From assembly GCF_020252405.1 (NCBI RefSeq), contig NZ_JADCDA010000036.1, positions 1-64,000 on the forward strand: a stretch of DNA of 64,000 bases. Direction: 5' to 3'. Under the pieces are notes generated by a model, which made no database searches, was not told the DNA's origin, and was given only the letters and a program-made list of their open reading frames with translations. Within the stretch, counting starts at the first letter, position 1; each line of letters begins with the position of its first letter. Below, piece by piece: positions 41,501 through 48,630 of the stretch. This DNA comes from Aestuariivirga sp. (GTDB taxonomy: Bacteria > Pseudomonadota > Alphaproteobacteria > Rhizobiales > Aestuariivirgaceae). Position numbers and translations under genes: made by a program.

Positions 41501-42400
41501 CTGGCGGACGACAGCGTGCAGGCGCACGCGCCATGGATCGCGGCGGCGGCCACGCCGTGGCCGGGCGAATTGTCGCTCTACCGCCGGACCGGCAAGGCCA
41601 GCCTCAGTTTCAACCGCGTCATCGGCAGCGCCGCCAGCATGGGCCTGCTGCTGACGCCGCTTGCCGCGGGACCCCTGGGCTGCCTCGACCGCGGGCCGGG
41701 GGCCATTGTGCGGCTGAGCTCGGGCGCGGTGTTCTCGGCGGGCCTCGACGAGCTTCTGCAGGGGGCCAATCTTGCCGCTGTCGGTTCAATGGCCACGGGC
41801 TGGGAGATCGTCCAGTTCGGAGCCGCCGAGCTGGTCGGGGTGCAGAGCTGGCGCTTGTCGCTGCTGCTGCGCGGGCAGTTCGGCTCCGAACCCGAGATGC
41901 GGGCGCTGCGCCCGGCGGGCGAGCGCTTCGTGCTGCTGGATGCGGCCGTGGTGCAGCCGGTCCTGAGCCTGGCCCAGGCGGGGCTGGAGCAGACCTGGCA
42001 GGCGGGCCCGTCCGGGGGCGGCCTCGCCCAGGCGCAGGCCAGCGTCACGCTGCGCAGCGCGCTGCTCGGCCTGCGACCGCTCGCCCCGGTGCGGCTGAAG
42101 GCGGCGCGGCAGGGCGACGGCGTGCTGTTTAGCTGGATCCGGCGCAGCCGCATCGGCGGCGACAGCTGGGAGGCGAGCGAGATTCCGCTCGCCGAGGAGC
42201 GCGAGGCCTATCAAATCGACGTGCTCGCGGGGGCCGCGGTGCGGCGCAGCGTGACGGCGGGCGAGAGCCAATGGCTCTATCGCGCCGCCGACATCGCCGT
42301 CGACTTCGGGCCTGGGGCCAGCAGTTTCACGCTGCGCGTGGCGCAGCTTTCATCGACATTCGGCGCCGGCGCCGCTGTGCAGGAGACCTTCCATGTCTGA
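38510..42400 (+). CDS. GTA baseplate 'megatron' / host-specificity protein (gp15) with TIM-barrel glycoside-hydrolase-like domain
   Basis: 1296 aa; GTA_TIM region FRRMILHYAKLCALAGGVDAFLIGSELAGLT...PIWFTEAGCAAVDKG; phage-tail domain TAITALTPDGLAEAKPEAPLYRITRAQETELPAAVKLSY. Confidence 0.96.
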   Translation: MATVVLQAVGTGLGTLLGGPVGGVIGRALGAVAGSFIDEKLFGGDRTAKGPRLADLRVMASTEGAPIARLWGRMRVAGQVIWATDFIEKTTSEGGKGGGGGGGGGGGKVKTYSYSASFAVALCEGEIDRIGRVWADGRPFDLSGVTARVHTGSETQEADSLIAAIQGQGMAPAYRGLAYVVFEQLPLEEFGNRLPQLSFEVLKGVGGMESHVRAVSIIPGSTEFGYDTEIVTRRADEGVTAPENAHASAVDSDFSVSLDQLEASCRKAAAASLVVAWFGNDLRCGTCRVRPGVETADKQTSPTLWSVSGIARGAAHVVSRRDGGPAFGGTPSDASVLRAIAELKARRLKVMFHPFLLMDIAPGNALPDPYGGAGQAAYPWRGRITGALAPGRAGSPDKTPAAAAEVAAFVGQAQPQHFTAAGAGVTYSGPPEWSFRRMILHYAKLCALAGGVDAFLIGSELAGLTTLRREANGFPFVAALMQLAQEVKAILPAAQVSYGADWSEWSGHQPADGTGDVFFHLDPFWSLPQVGFIGLDNYLPIADWRDGERHLDRLAGWTSVYDTGYLKANIAGGEYFDWYYANDADRALQQRTPISDVACAKPWVFRRKDLKGWWMNRHYDRPGGVESAVPTGWTPQSKPIWFTEAGCAAVDKGSNEPNAFIDAKSAESRLPPFSSGARDDLMQARHVTALDEFWSEPANNPASAVDGRRMVNAARIFLWAWDARPFPQFPARDDVWADALNYERGHWLNGRAGIVPLGRLAADVMQSYGLDDVDVSAVEGLVAGFAIDRVMSCRDALEGLMRAMGLDAVESGGTLRVFMRKSAAITALTPDGLAEAKPEAPLYRITRAQETELPAAVKLSYLEAGLDYRLAVAEAKQTGGAARRDSLIELPAAVTQAEAQKRAQVVLQEAWAGRETVELALPPSHLALEPGDVIALGLDDGSYLLRIEEIAEATSRKIRGRSFDRAVQEPADAPDRGQSGETAVIYGPPAVQAMDLALADDSVQAHAPWIAAAATPWPGELSLYRRTGKASLSFNRVIGSAASMGLLLTPLAAGPLGCLDRGPGAIVRLSSGAVFSAGLDELLQGANLAAVGSMATGWEIVQFGAAELVGVQSWRLSLLLRGQFGSEPEMRALRPAGERFVLLDAAVVQPVLSLAQAGLEQTWQAGPSGGGLAQAQASVTLRSALLGLRPLAPVRLKAARQGDGVLFSWIRRSRIGGDSWEASEIPLAEEREAYQIDVLAGAAVRRSVTAGESQWLYRAADIAVDFGPGASSFTLRVAQLSSTFGAGAAVQETFHV

Positions 42401-43559
42401 TACGCCATTGCTTTCGCTCCCGCTGCTTGCCGCCGCGCAGGCGCAGAAGCACGTGACGCACAACGAGGCGCTGCTGCGGCTCGATGCGCTGATCCATCTC
42501 TCCATCATCTCGCGCAGCCTGGCGGCGCCCCCTGCCGCGCCCGCCGATGGCGACCGCTATCTCGTCGCCGCCGCGGCCACCGGCGCCTGGGCCGGGCAGC
42601 AGGGCCTGGTGGCGCTCGCCCAGGCCGGCGGCTGGGCGTTCCTCAACCCGCGCAAGGGCTGGCGCCTGTGGGTGGAGGCCGAGGCGCGTTTGCTTGTCTT
42701 CGACGGCGCGCAGTGGCGCGAGCCTGTCACCATCACCGAACTCGCCAACCTGCTGCGGCTCGGCGTCAATGCGGCGGCCGACGACGTCAACCGGCTGGCG
42801 GTCGCCTCGCCCGCCTCGCTGTTCAGCCACGCGGGCAATGACCACCGCCTGAAGCTCAACAAGAATGCCGCAGGCGACACCGCCTCGCTCATCTATCAGA
42901 CCGGCTGGTCCGGCCGCGCCGAAATGGGACTGAGCGGAAGCGACGATTTCCGCATCAATGTGAGCAGCGACGGCGCGGCGTGGAAGCCTGCCCTGGTGAT
43001 CGACCGCGCCAGCGGCGCGGTGAGCCTGCCCAACACGCCCCAGACCCAGCCCGCCGTGCTCTATGGCCAGTCGCTCGCCAGCCAGGGCCCGGGCTTTGCC
43101 GCCGACACCTATCTCGCGGGCTCCGCCATCGCCATTCCGCCCGGCCGGCTGAAGCCGGGCACGCGCTATGTGCTGACCTTCGACGCGAGCAAGACGGCGG
43201 CTGGCCTGGTCACGCCGGTCATCACGCTGCGCTTCGGATCAGGCGCCGCCGTGGCTGACCTGGCGCTGGCCGCCATGAATTTTCCGCCGCAGACCGCCGC
43301 CGCGGATGACGGACGGTTCACCCTCGAAGCCACCTTCCGCGCGACCGGAGCGGCCGCCGCGATACAGGCCGTCTCATCGCTTGCCCATACGGGCGCGTCC
43401 GGCGGGCTTTCCAACACTCCGGGTCCGGTGCGGTGCGCGGGCCCGGTCAGTTTCGACAGCGCAATCGCGAACGCAACCATCGGCGTTTCGGTGAATGCCG
43501 GAACGGGTGCGGCGTGGACCGTCGCCCTCGTTCAGGCCCGGCTGGAGAACCTCGCATGA
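42393..43559 (+). CDS. DUF2793 domain-containing phage-tail-associated protein
   Basis: LLSLPLLAAAQAQKHVTHNEALLRLDALIHLSIISR...PADGDRYLVAAAATGAWAGQ; overlaps gp15 by 8 bp. Confidence 0.9.
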   Translation: MSDTPLLSLPLLAAAQAQKHVTHNEALLRLDALIHLSIISRSLAAPPAAPADGDRYLVAAAATGAWAGQQGLVALAQAGGWAFLNPRKGWRLWVEAEARLLVFDGAQWREPVTITELANLLRLGVNAAADDVNRLAVASPASLFSHAGNDHRLKLNKNAAGDTASLIYQTGWSGRAEMGLSGSDDFRINVSSDGAAWKPALVIDRASGAVSLPNTPQTQPAVLYGQSLASQGPGFAADTYLAGSAIAIPPGRLKPGTRYVLTFDASKTAAGLVTPVITLRFGSGAAVADLALAAMNFPPQTAAADDGRFTLEATFRATGAAAAIQAVSSLAHTGASGGLSNTPGPVRCAGPVSFDSAIANATIGVSVNAGTGAAWTVALVQARLENLA

Positions 43560-43774
43560 CCACCATCGAGCGTGACGTGGGCGCGCTGGAGGCGCGCATG
43601 CAGACGGTGGAGCAGGAAATCCATGCCATGCGCCAGGACGTGCGCGAGATCCGCGACGCGCTCGTCACGGCGCGCGGCGGCTGGAAGACGCTGGGCCTGG
43701 TGATCGGCTTCTCGATCACCTTCGGCGCGCTGCTGTCGCGCGTGGCGCATGCGCTGCTGACCGGCAAAATCTAA
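43556..43774 (+). CDS. Small coiled-coil plus C-terminal TM protein (XhlA/holin-accessory-like)
   Basis: 72 aa: IERDVGALEARMQTVEQEIHAMRQDVREIRDAL...LGLVIGFSITFGALLSRVAHAL; ATGA overlap with upstream gene. Confidence 0.6.
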   Translation: MTTIERDVGALEARMQTVEQEIHAMRQDVREIRDALVTARGGWKTLGLVIGFSITFGALLSRVAHALLTGKI

Positions 43775-43775
43775 A

Positions 43776-43818
43776 GCATTTTGAGGTCAAGCGGACACCG
43801 GTTGACCGTCGAAAATGC
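43776..43818. repeat. Palindromic intergenic element (family C) in the lysis cassette
   Basis: gcattttgaggtcaagcggacaccggttgaccgtcgaaaatgc. Confidence 0.75.
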
Positions 43819-43850
43819 GAACAAACAAAGAGACAGAACAGGAGACGGCA

Positions 43851-44519
43851 ATGCAGGTGACAGACGAGGGACTGGCGCTGATCAGGCGCTTCGAGGGTTT
43901 CAGGGCCAATGCCTATCGCTGCCCGGCCGGAGTGTGGACCATCGGCTATGGCCATACATCCCAGGCGGGGCCGCCGGCGGTGAAGCCCGGCATGCAGCTC
44001 GGCGAGGAAGAGGCGGACCGTATCCTCAAGGACGATGTGCGGCGTTTCGCCGACGAGGTGGGCGCGCTGCTGGCGCGCGAGGTGAGCGGCGCGCAGTTCT
44101 CCGCGCTTGTGAGCTTTGCCTATAATGTGGGCATTCCGGCCTTCCGCTCGTCCTCGGTTCTCAGGGCTGTGAATGCCGGTCGCTTCCATGACGTGCCGGC
44201 GCGGCTGCGGCTGTGGGTGAAGGGCGGCGGCCGCGTGCTGCCCGGCCTCGAACGGCGGCGCGCGGCGGAGGCCGAACTCTTCATGTCCGAGACCGCGCCC
44301 CAGGCAGGGCGCGGCGCGACGGGTGCGCCCAAGAGCGTGGAGACCGGGCGGCAGCTGCGCCATGCGGGCGCCGTGGTGGGCGGAACGGCGGTGGCGGTGA
44401 GCGCGGCACATGCGCTTCCCGTGTGGGTGAGTGTGGCGGTGCTCGTGGTGCTCGTGCTGGCGGCGGGGGCCTATGCCTCCTGGCGCTGGCGCAGGCCGGC
44501 GGCCGGGAAGGTGGCGTAA
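43851..44519 (+). CDS. Phage-type lysozyme (GH24/endolysin) with C-terminal TM
   Basis: LALIRRFEGFRANAYRCPAGVWTIGYGHTSQAGPPAVKPGMQLGEEEADRILKDDV; SD AGGAGA upstream; C-terminal hydrophobic helix. Confidence 0.93.
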   Translation: MQVTDEGLALIRRFEGFRANAYRCPAGVWTIGYGHTSQAGPPAVKPGMQLGEEEADRILKDDVRRFADEVGALLAREVSGAQFSALVSFAYNVGIPAFRSSSVLRAVNAGRFHDVPARLRLWVKGGGRVLPGLERRRAAEAELFMSETAPQAGRGATGAPKSVETGRQLRHAGAVVGGTAVAVSAAHALPVWVSVAVLVVLVLAAGAYASWRWRRPAAGKVA

Positions 44520-44995
44520 TGGTCCCGGCCGCCATGGTTGCGCAGCTGGCGCTGGGCCTCGTGCAGGGGCCGCTCGCCAAAATCCTCGACGCCTATGTGG
44601 CGGACGTCGAGCTGAAGCGCAAGCTTGCCGCCGAAATCGAGCGCCAGACGCTCGGCTATTTTCAGCGCACCGCGGAACTGGGCGCTGACGTGGTGATGGC
44701 CGAGACCACTTCGAACTCCTGGCTGAGCCGCAGCTGGCGGCCCTTGCTGATGCTGCTGCTGATGGGCTTTCTGCTGCTGATGGGCTTTCTGCTGCCGCTG
44801 GCGGACCTGATCGCCGGTCACCGCGTTGCCTTCGAGCCGCGGTGGCAGTCGTTGCCGGAAGGCTTCTGGCAATTCCTCACCGTGGGGGCGGGCGGCTATA
44901 TCGGCGGACGCTCAATCGAGAAGGTGGCGGCCGCGGTAACCCCGGCCAAACGCGCGGGATTTCCATTCACGCGCGGTTCAGATAGGAAGGGATAG
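44519..44995 (+). CDS. 3TM-type phage holin family protein
   Basis: MVPAAMVAQLALGLVQGPLAKILDAYVADVELKRKLAAEIERQTL...ETTSNSWLSRSWRPLLMLLLMGFLLLMGFLLPLADLI; 1-nt overlap with the lysozyme stop. Confidence 0.8.
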   Translation: MVPAAMVAQLALGLVQGPLAKILDAYVADVELKRKLAAEIERQTLGYFQRTAELGADVVMAETTSNSWLSRSWRPLLMLLLMGFLLLMGFLLPLADLIAGHRVAFEPRWQSLPEGFWQFLTVGAGGYIGGRSIEKVAAAVTPAKRAGFPFTRGSDRKG

Positions 44996-44996
44996 A

Positions 44997-45248
44997 ATGC
45001 CTGTCATGAACAAGACCCGCGCCAGGACTCTCGCCGCCGCTCTTCTGGCCACCGCCCTCTGGGTGCCGCCGACGCTGGCCCAGCAGGTGGCGCCGTCGGA
45101 CGCCGTGAAGCTGGCGCTGCAGGCTGTGCCGGGCGCCGAGGCTTTGGGCGTGAAGCTTGAGGGCGATCACTATGTCGTGCGCCTGAAGCAGGATGACGCG
45201 GTGATCCAGGTGCTGGTTGACGCCGCGACCGGTCAGGTGTCGCAATAG
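44997..45248 (+). CDS. PepSY domain-containing exported protein
   Basis: Signal peptide; SDAVKLALQAVPGAEALGVKLEGDHYVVRLKQDDAVIQVLVDAATGQV. Confidence 0.85.
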   Translation: MPVMNKTRARTLAAALLATALWVPPTLAQQVAPSDAVKLALQAVPGAEALGVKLEGDHYVVRLKQDDAVIQVLVDAATGQVSQ

Positions 45249-45257
45249 GGACCGCGG

Positions 45258-45929
45258 ATGCGCCTTCTCGTCGTCGAGGATGATCCGGACCTCCGCCGCC
45301 AGCTGACCTCCGCGCTGGCGGATGCGGGCTACGCGGTCGATGCCGCGAAGGACGGCGAGGAAGGGCACTTCCTCGGCGACACCGAGCCTTATGACGCGGT
45401 GGTGCTCGATCTGGGCCTTCCCGTGATCGACGGCGTGAGCGTGCTCGAAAAATGGCGGCGCGCCGGGCGCAAGATGCCGGTGCTGATCCTGACGGCGCGC
45501 GACCGCTGGTCCGACAAGGTGGCGGGCTTCGACGCGGGGGCGGACGATTATGTCGCCAAGCCCTTCCACATGGAGGAGGTGCTGGCGCGCATCCGCGCGC
45601 TGCTGCGCCGCGCGGCGGGGCATGCCTCGGGCGAGCTCAGCGCCGGGCCGGTGGTGCTTGACACGAAAAGCGCCAGGGTGAGTGTCGGCGGCATGCCGGT
45701 GAAGCTCACCTCGCTGGAGTTCCGGCTGCTCTCCTACCTGATGCACCACAAGGGCAAGGTGGTGTCGCGCACCGAGCTCGTCGAGCATCTCTATGACCAG
45801 GACTTCGACCGCGACTCCAACACGGTGGAAGTCTTTGTAGGGCGGCTCAGGAAGAAGCTGGGGGCCGGCGTGCTGCACACCATCCGCGGCATGGGCTACA
45901 CGGTCACCGAGCCGGACGATGCGCCTTAG
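45258..45929 (+). CDS. OmpR/PhoB-family response regulator
   Basis: LLVVEDDPDLRRQLTSALADAGY, DLGLPVIDG, LTARDRWSDKVAGFDAGADDYVAKPF, winged-helix C-terminus. Confidence 0.96.
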   Translation: MRLLVVEDDPDLRRQLTSALADAGYAVDAAKDGEEGHFLGDTEPYDAVVLDLGLPVIDGVSVLEKWRRAGRKMPVLILTARDRWSDKVAGFDAGADDYVAKPFHMEEVLARIRALLRRAAGHASGELSAGPVVLDTKSARVSVGGMPVKLTSLEFRLLSYLMHHKGKVVSRTELVEHLYDQDFDRDSNTVEVFVGRLRKKLGAGVLHTIRGMGYTVTEPDDAP

Positions 45930-46036
45930 ATCATGATCCGCAAAAGTGGAACCGGTTTTGCGGTAAGATCATGCTCAGGCGTTTGATCCGGCGCATGGTC
46001 TTTTGGTTCAGGCGGTTCCGCCCGAACCGAACATGC
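45930..46036. repeat. Composite palindromic element, family A copy 2, overlapping the 5' end of the kinase ORF
   Basis: catgatccgcaaaagtggaaccggttttgcggtaagatcatgctcaggcg...ttcaggcggttccgcccgaa; same layout as 17600-17702. Confidence 0.85.
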
Positions 46037-47398
46037 GCCAGCTCGCTGTCGGGCCGGCTCATTGTCTCGTCAGCGCTGGTGAGCGTGGTGCTGCTCGCCG
46101 CCACGGGCCTGCTGCTGGCGCGCCTGTTCACCGCCGCACTCGAACGCAATTTCGACCAGCGGCTGCACGCCGTGCTTGACGGGCTTCTGGCCAACATCGA
46201 GGTGACGGCGGAGGGTTCGCCGCGGCTTTCCAGCGCCATCGTCGACCCGCGCTTCGGCCTGCCGCTGTCGGGCTGGTACTGGCAGGTGACGCCGGTGGAC
46301 GCGCCGCCGGGCGTGACCGATCTGGCCTCGAATTCGCTGCTCGAACGGCGTTTGACCGTACCGCCTGATCTTGCCCGCGAGGATGGCGCTCAGGCCTTCT
46401 ATCTTGCCGACACGCGTGGCGTCACCCTGCGGGCCATCGGGCAGGCGTTCACGCTGCCGGGCAGCACGGGGGAATTCTCGGTGCTGGTGGCCGGGAACTA
46501 CGACGAGCTGTCGGCCGAGGTGCGCAGCTTCAACCGCGCGCTGGTGGCGAGCCTGGTGCTGCTGGCGCTGGGGCTGGCGCTCGCCGTCTTCGTGCAGGTG
46601 CGCTTCGGCTTGCGGCCGCTGCGGGCGATGCAGGCCGACCTGCTGGCGATCCGCCAGGGCGGAGCCACCGCGCTGAAAGGCGAATATCCCGCCGAGATCC
46701 GGCCCGTTGCCGAGGAACTGAACCTTCTCATCCAGTCCAATGCCGAGATCGTGGAGCGGGCGCGCACCCAGGTGGGCAACCTCGCCCATGCGCTGAAGAC
46801 GCCGCTCAGTGTGCTGACCAATGAGGCGGCGGGGCAGGCAACGCCGCTCGCCGCCAAGGTGACGGAGCAGACAGGCCTGATGCGCGGCCAGGTGAACCTC
46901 TATCTTGACCGCGCCCGGCGCGCCGCCCGCGCCCAGGGCCTGGGGGCCGTGACGGAGGTGAAGCCGGTGCTTGACGCGCTGGCCCGCACGCTGGCGCGCA
47001 TCAACCGCGACAAGGGCGTGAGCGTCACGGTCGACTGTCCCGATGGCCTCAGATTCCGCGGCGAGCGGCAGGACCTCGAGGAGATGGTGGGCAATCTGCT
47101 CGACAATGCCTGCAAGTGGGCGGCGAAGCGGGTGACCGTGTCGGCGCGGCCGCAGGGGGCGCAGGCGGGCCGCAGCCTGCTCGCCATCGCCGTCGAGGAC
47201 GATGGACCGGGCCTGCCGCCCGGCCAGCGCGCCGCGGCGCTGCAGCGCGGGCAGCGCCTGGACGAGACCAAGCCGGGCTCCGGACTTGGCCTTGCAATCG
47301 TCCGGGAGACGGCTGGCATGTATCATGGCGCAGTCGCGCTGGAGGACGCCGGGCTGGGCGGCCTGCGGGCCGTGCTGGCGCTGCCCTCCGCATCCTGA
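45971..47398 (+). CDS. Sensor histidine kinase
   Basis: TM LIVSSALVSVVLLAATGLLLARLF, GNLAHALKTPLSVLTNEA (H-box), NLLDNACKWA, EDDGPGLPP, SGLGLAIV. Confidence 0.93.
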   Translation: MLRRLIRRMVFWFRRFRPNRTCASSLSGRLIVSSALVSVVLLAATGLLLARLFTAALERNFDQRLHAVLDGLLANIEVTAEGSPRLSSAIVDPRFGLPLSGWYWQVTPVDAPPGVTDLASNSLLERRLTVPPDLAREDGAQAFYLADTRGVTLRAIGQAFTLPGSTGEFSVLVAGNYDELSAEVRSFNRALVASLVLLALGLALAVFVQVRFGLRPLRAMQADLLAIRQGGATALKGEYPAEIRPVAEELNLLIQSNAEIVERARTQVGNLAHALKTPLSVLTNEAAGQATPLAAKVTEQTGLMRGQVNLYLDRARRAARAQGLGAVTEVKPVLDALARTLARINRDKGVSVTVDCPDGLRFRGERQDLEEMVGNLLDNACKWAAKRVTVSARPQGAQAGRSLLAIAVEDDGPGLPPGQRAAALQRGQRLDETKPGSGLGLAIVRETAGMYHGAVALEDAGLGGLRAVLALPSAS

Positions 47399-47403
47399 CT
47401 TGC

Positions 47404-47447
47404 GCATGATCTTACCGCAAAACCGGTTCCACTTTTGCGGATCATGC
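47404..47447. repeat. Palindromic element, family A first-hairpin copy 3 (inverted)
   Basis: gcatgatcttaccgcaaaaccggttccacttttgcggatcatgc = reverse complement of the 45930 copy core. Confidence 0.85.
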
Positions 47448-47448
47448 T

Positions 47449-48525
47449 TTAGACGGAACCGGCCCCCCCGATGACTGGAATGCCGCGCTCGCGATAGGGC
47501 GTGCGGCCATAGAAGGCGCGATAGCATTTGGAGAAGTGCGAGGGCGATGAGAAGCCGCAGGCCAGCGCCACGTTGATCACCGACATATCCGTCTGCAGCA
47601 GCAGCGAGCGCGCCTTCTTGAGGCGGAGTTCGAGGTAGTGGCGCTTCGGGCTGCGGTCGAGGTAGCGGCGAAACAGGCGTTCCAGCTGGCGCGTCGACAG
47701 GCCCGCCTGCTTCGCCAGGACCGAGGGCGAGAGCGGTTCCTCGAGGTTATCCTCCATCTTCTCGATGATGCCGACGAGCTTGGGGTGGCGTGCCCCGATG
47801 CGGGCGGGCAGCGACATGCGCTGGTGTTCGCTGTGATGGCGGATCGGCGAATGCAGGATGCCTTCCGCAACCGCCGAGGCGAGCTCCGGCCCATGCTGGC
47901 TGGCGATCAGCGTGAGCATCATGTCGAGCGCCGTGGTGCCGCCGGCGGAGGTGAAGCGGTCACGATCGATCTCGAACAGGCCGCCGGTGGCGTCGAGCTC
48001 CGGGAAGGCCTCGGTGAAGCCGGGCATGTTCTCCCAGTGGATGGTGCATTTATAGCCGTCGAGCAGGCCCGCCTCGGCGAGAATGTGGGCGCCGGTGCAG
48101 ACCGCGCCGATGCTGACACCCTTGCGCGCCACCTTGCGCAGCCAGGCCACCAGCCGCTTGTCGGTGTGGCGCTGCACATTGAGGCCGGCGCAGATGAGGA
48201 TGGCCGCATCATCGGGGATCGACGCGAGGTCGCCATCCACCATGGCAAGGATACCGTTGGAGGCGGCAACGGGCTGGCCGTCCAGCGAATGCATGGTCCA
48301 TTTGTAGAGGGCTTTTTCCGAGATGCGGTTGGCGATCCGCAAGGGCTCAATCGCCGATGTCACCGGCATCATGGTGAATTCCGGCGCCACGACGACGGCC
48401 ATGTGCTGGGGCAATTGCCTGGGGGGATCGCCGAACATGCGGGGTGCGCACTCCTGTTTGAACCCCTTCTTGCGCAAAGTTTGAGCCTTGTCCACCAGCG
48501 TCATGCCGCAGGTGGAAAACGACAT
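47449..48525 (-). CDS. GlxA family transcriptional regulator (DJ-1/PfpI plus AraC HTH)
   Basis: GAVCTGAHILAEAGLLDGYKCTIHWEN, C-terminal AraC HTH INVALACGFSSPSHFSKCYRAFYGRTPYRER; start ATG 48525. Confidence 0.94.
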   Translation of the reverse strand: MSFSTCGMTLVDKAQTLRKKGFKQECAPRMFGDPPRQLPQHMAVVVAPEFTMMPVTSAIEPLRIANRISEKALYKWTMHSLDGQPVAASNGILAMVDGDLASIPDDAAILICAGLNVQRHTDKRLVAWLRKVARKGVSIGAVCTGAHILAEAGLLDGYKCTIHWENMPGFTEAFPELDATGGLFEIDRDRFTSAGGTTALDMMLTLIASQHGPELASAVAEGILHSPIRHHSEHQRMSLPARIGARHPKLVGIIEKMEDNLEEPLSPSVLAKQAGLSTRQLERLFRRYLDRSPKRHYLELRLKKARSLLLQTDMSVINVALACGFSSPSHFSKCYRAFYGRTPYRERGIPVIGGAGSV

Positions 48526-48630
48526 GGGTGAGATGGCCCGGTCGCATTCGTTATGGCGGGGTCGCAAACATCCGGGCGCTGCGGTTTCGGCTGGCGCAAT
48601 TTGCGGATATCTCAACGGAGCCCGTTTCCC

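Noticed and set aside
39419-41527. 702-aa minus-strand ORF inside gp15
   Set aside because: Shadow ORF; the gp15 frame carries recognisable TIM-barrel and tail motifs.
43815-43850. Upstream ATG extending the lysozyme ORF
   Set aside because: It falls in a palindromic repeat; ATG 43851 has a good SD (AGGAGA).
29162-44995. Conventional temperate prophage
   Set aside because: No integrase, repressor, replication genes or visible attachment sites, and the gene order matches RcGTA.
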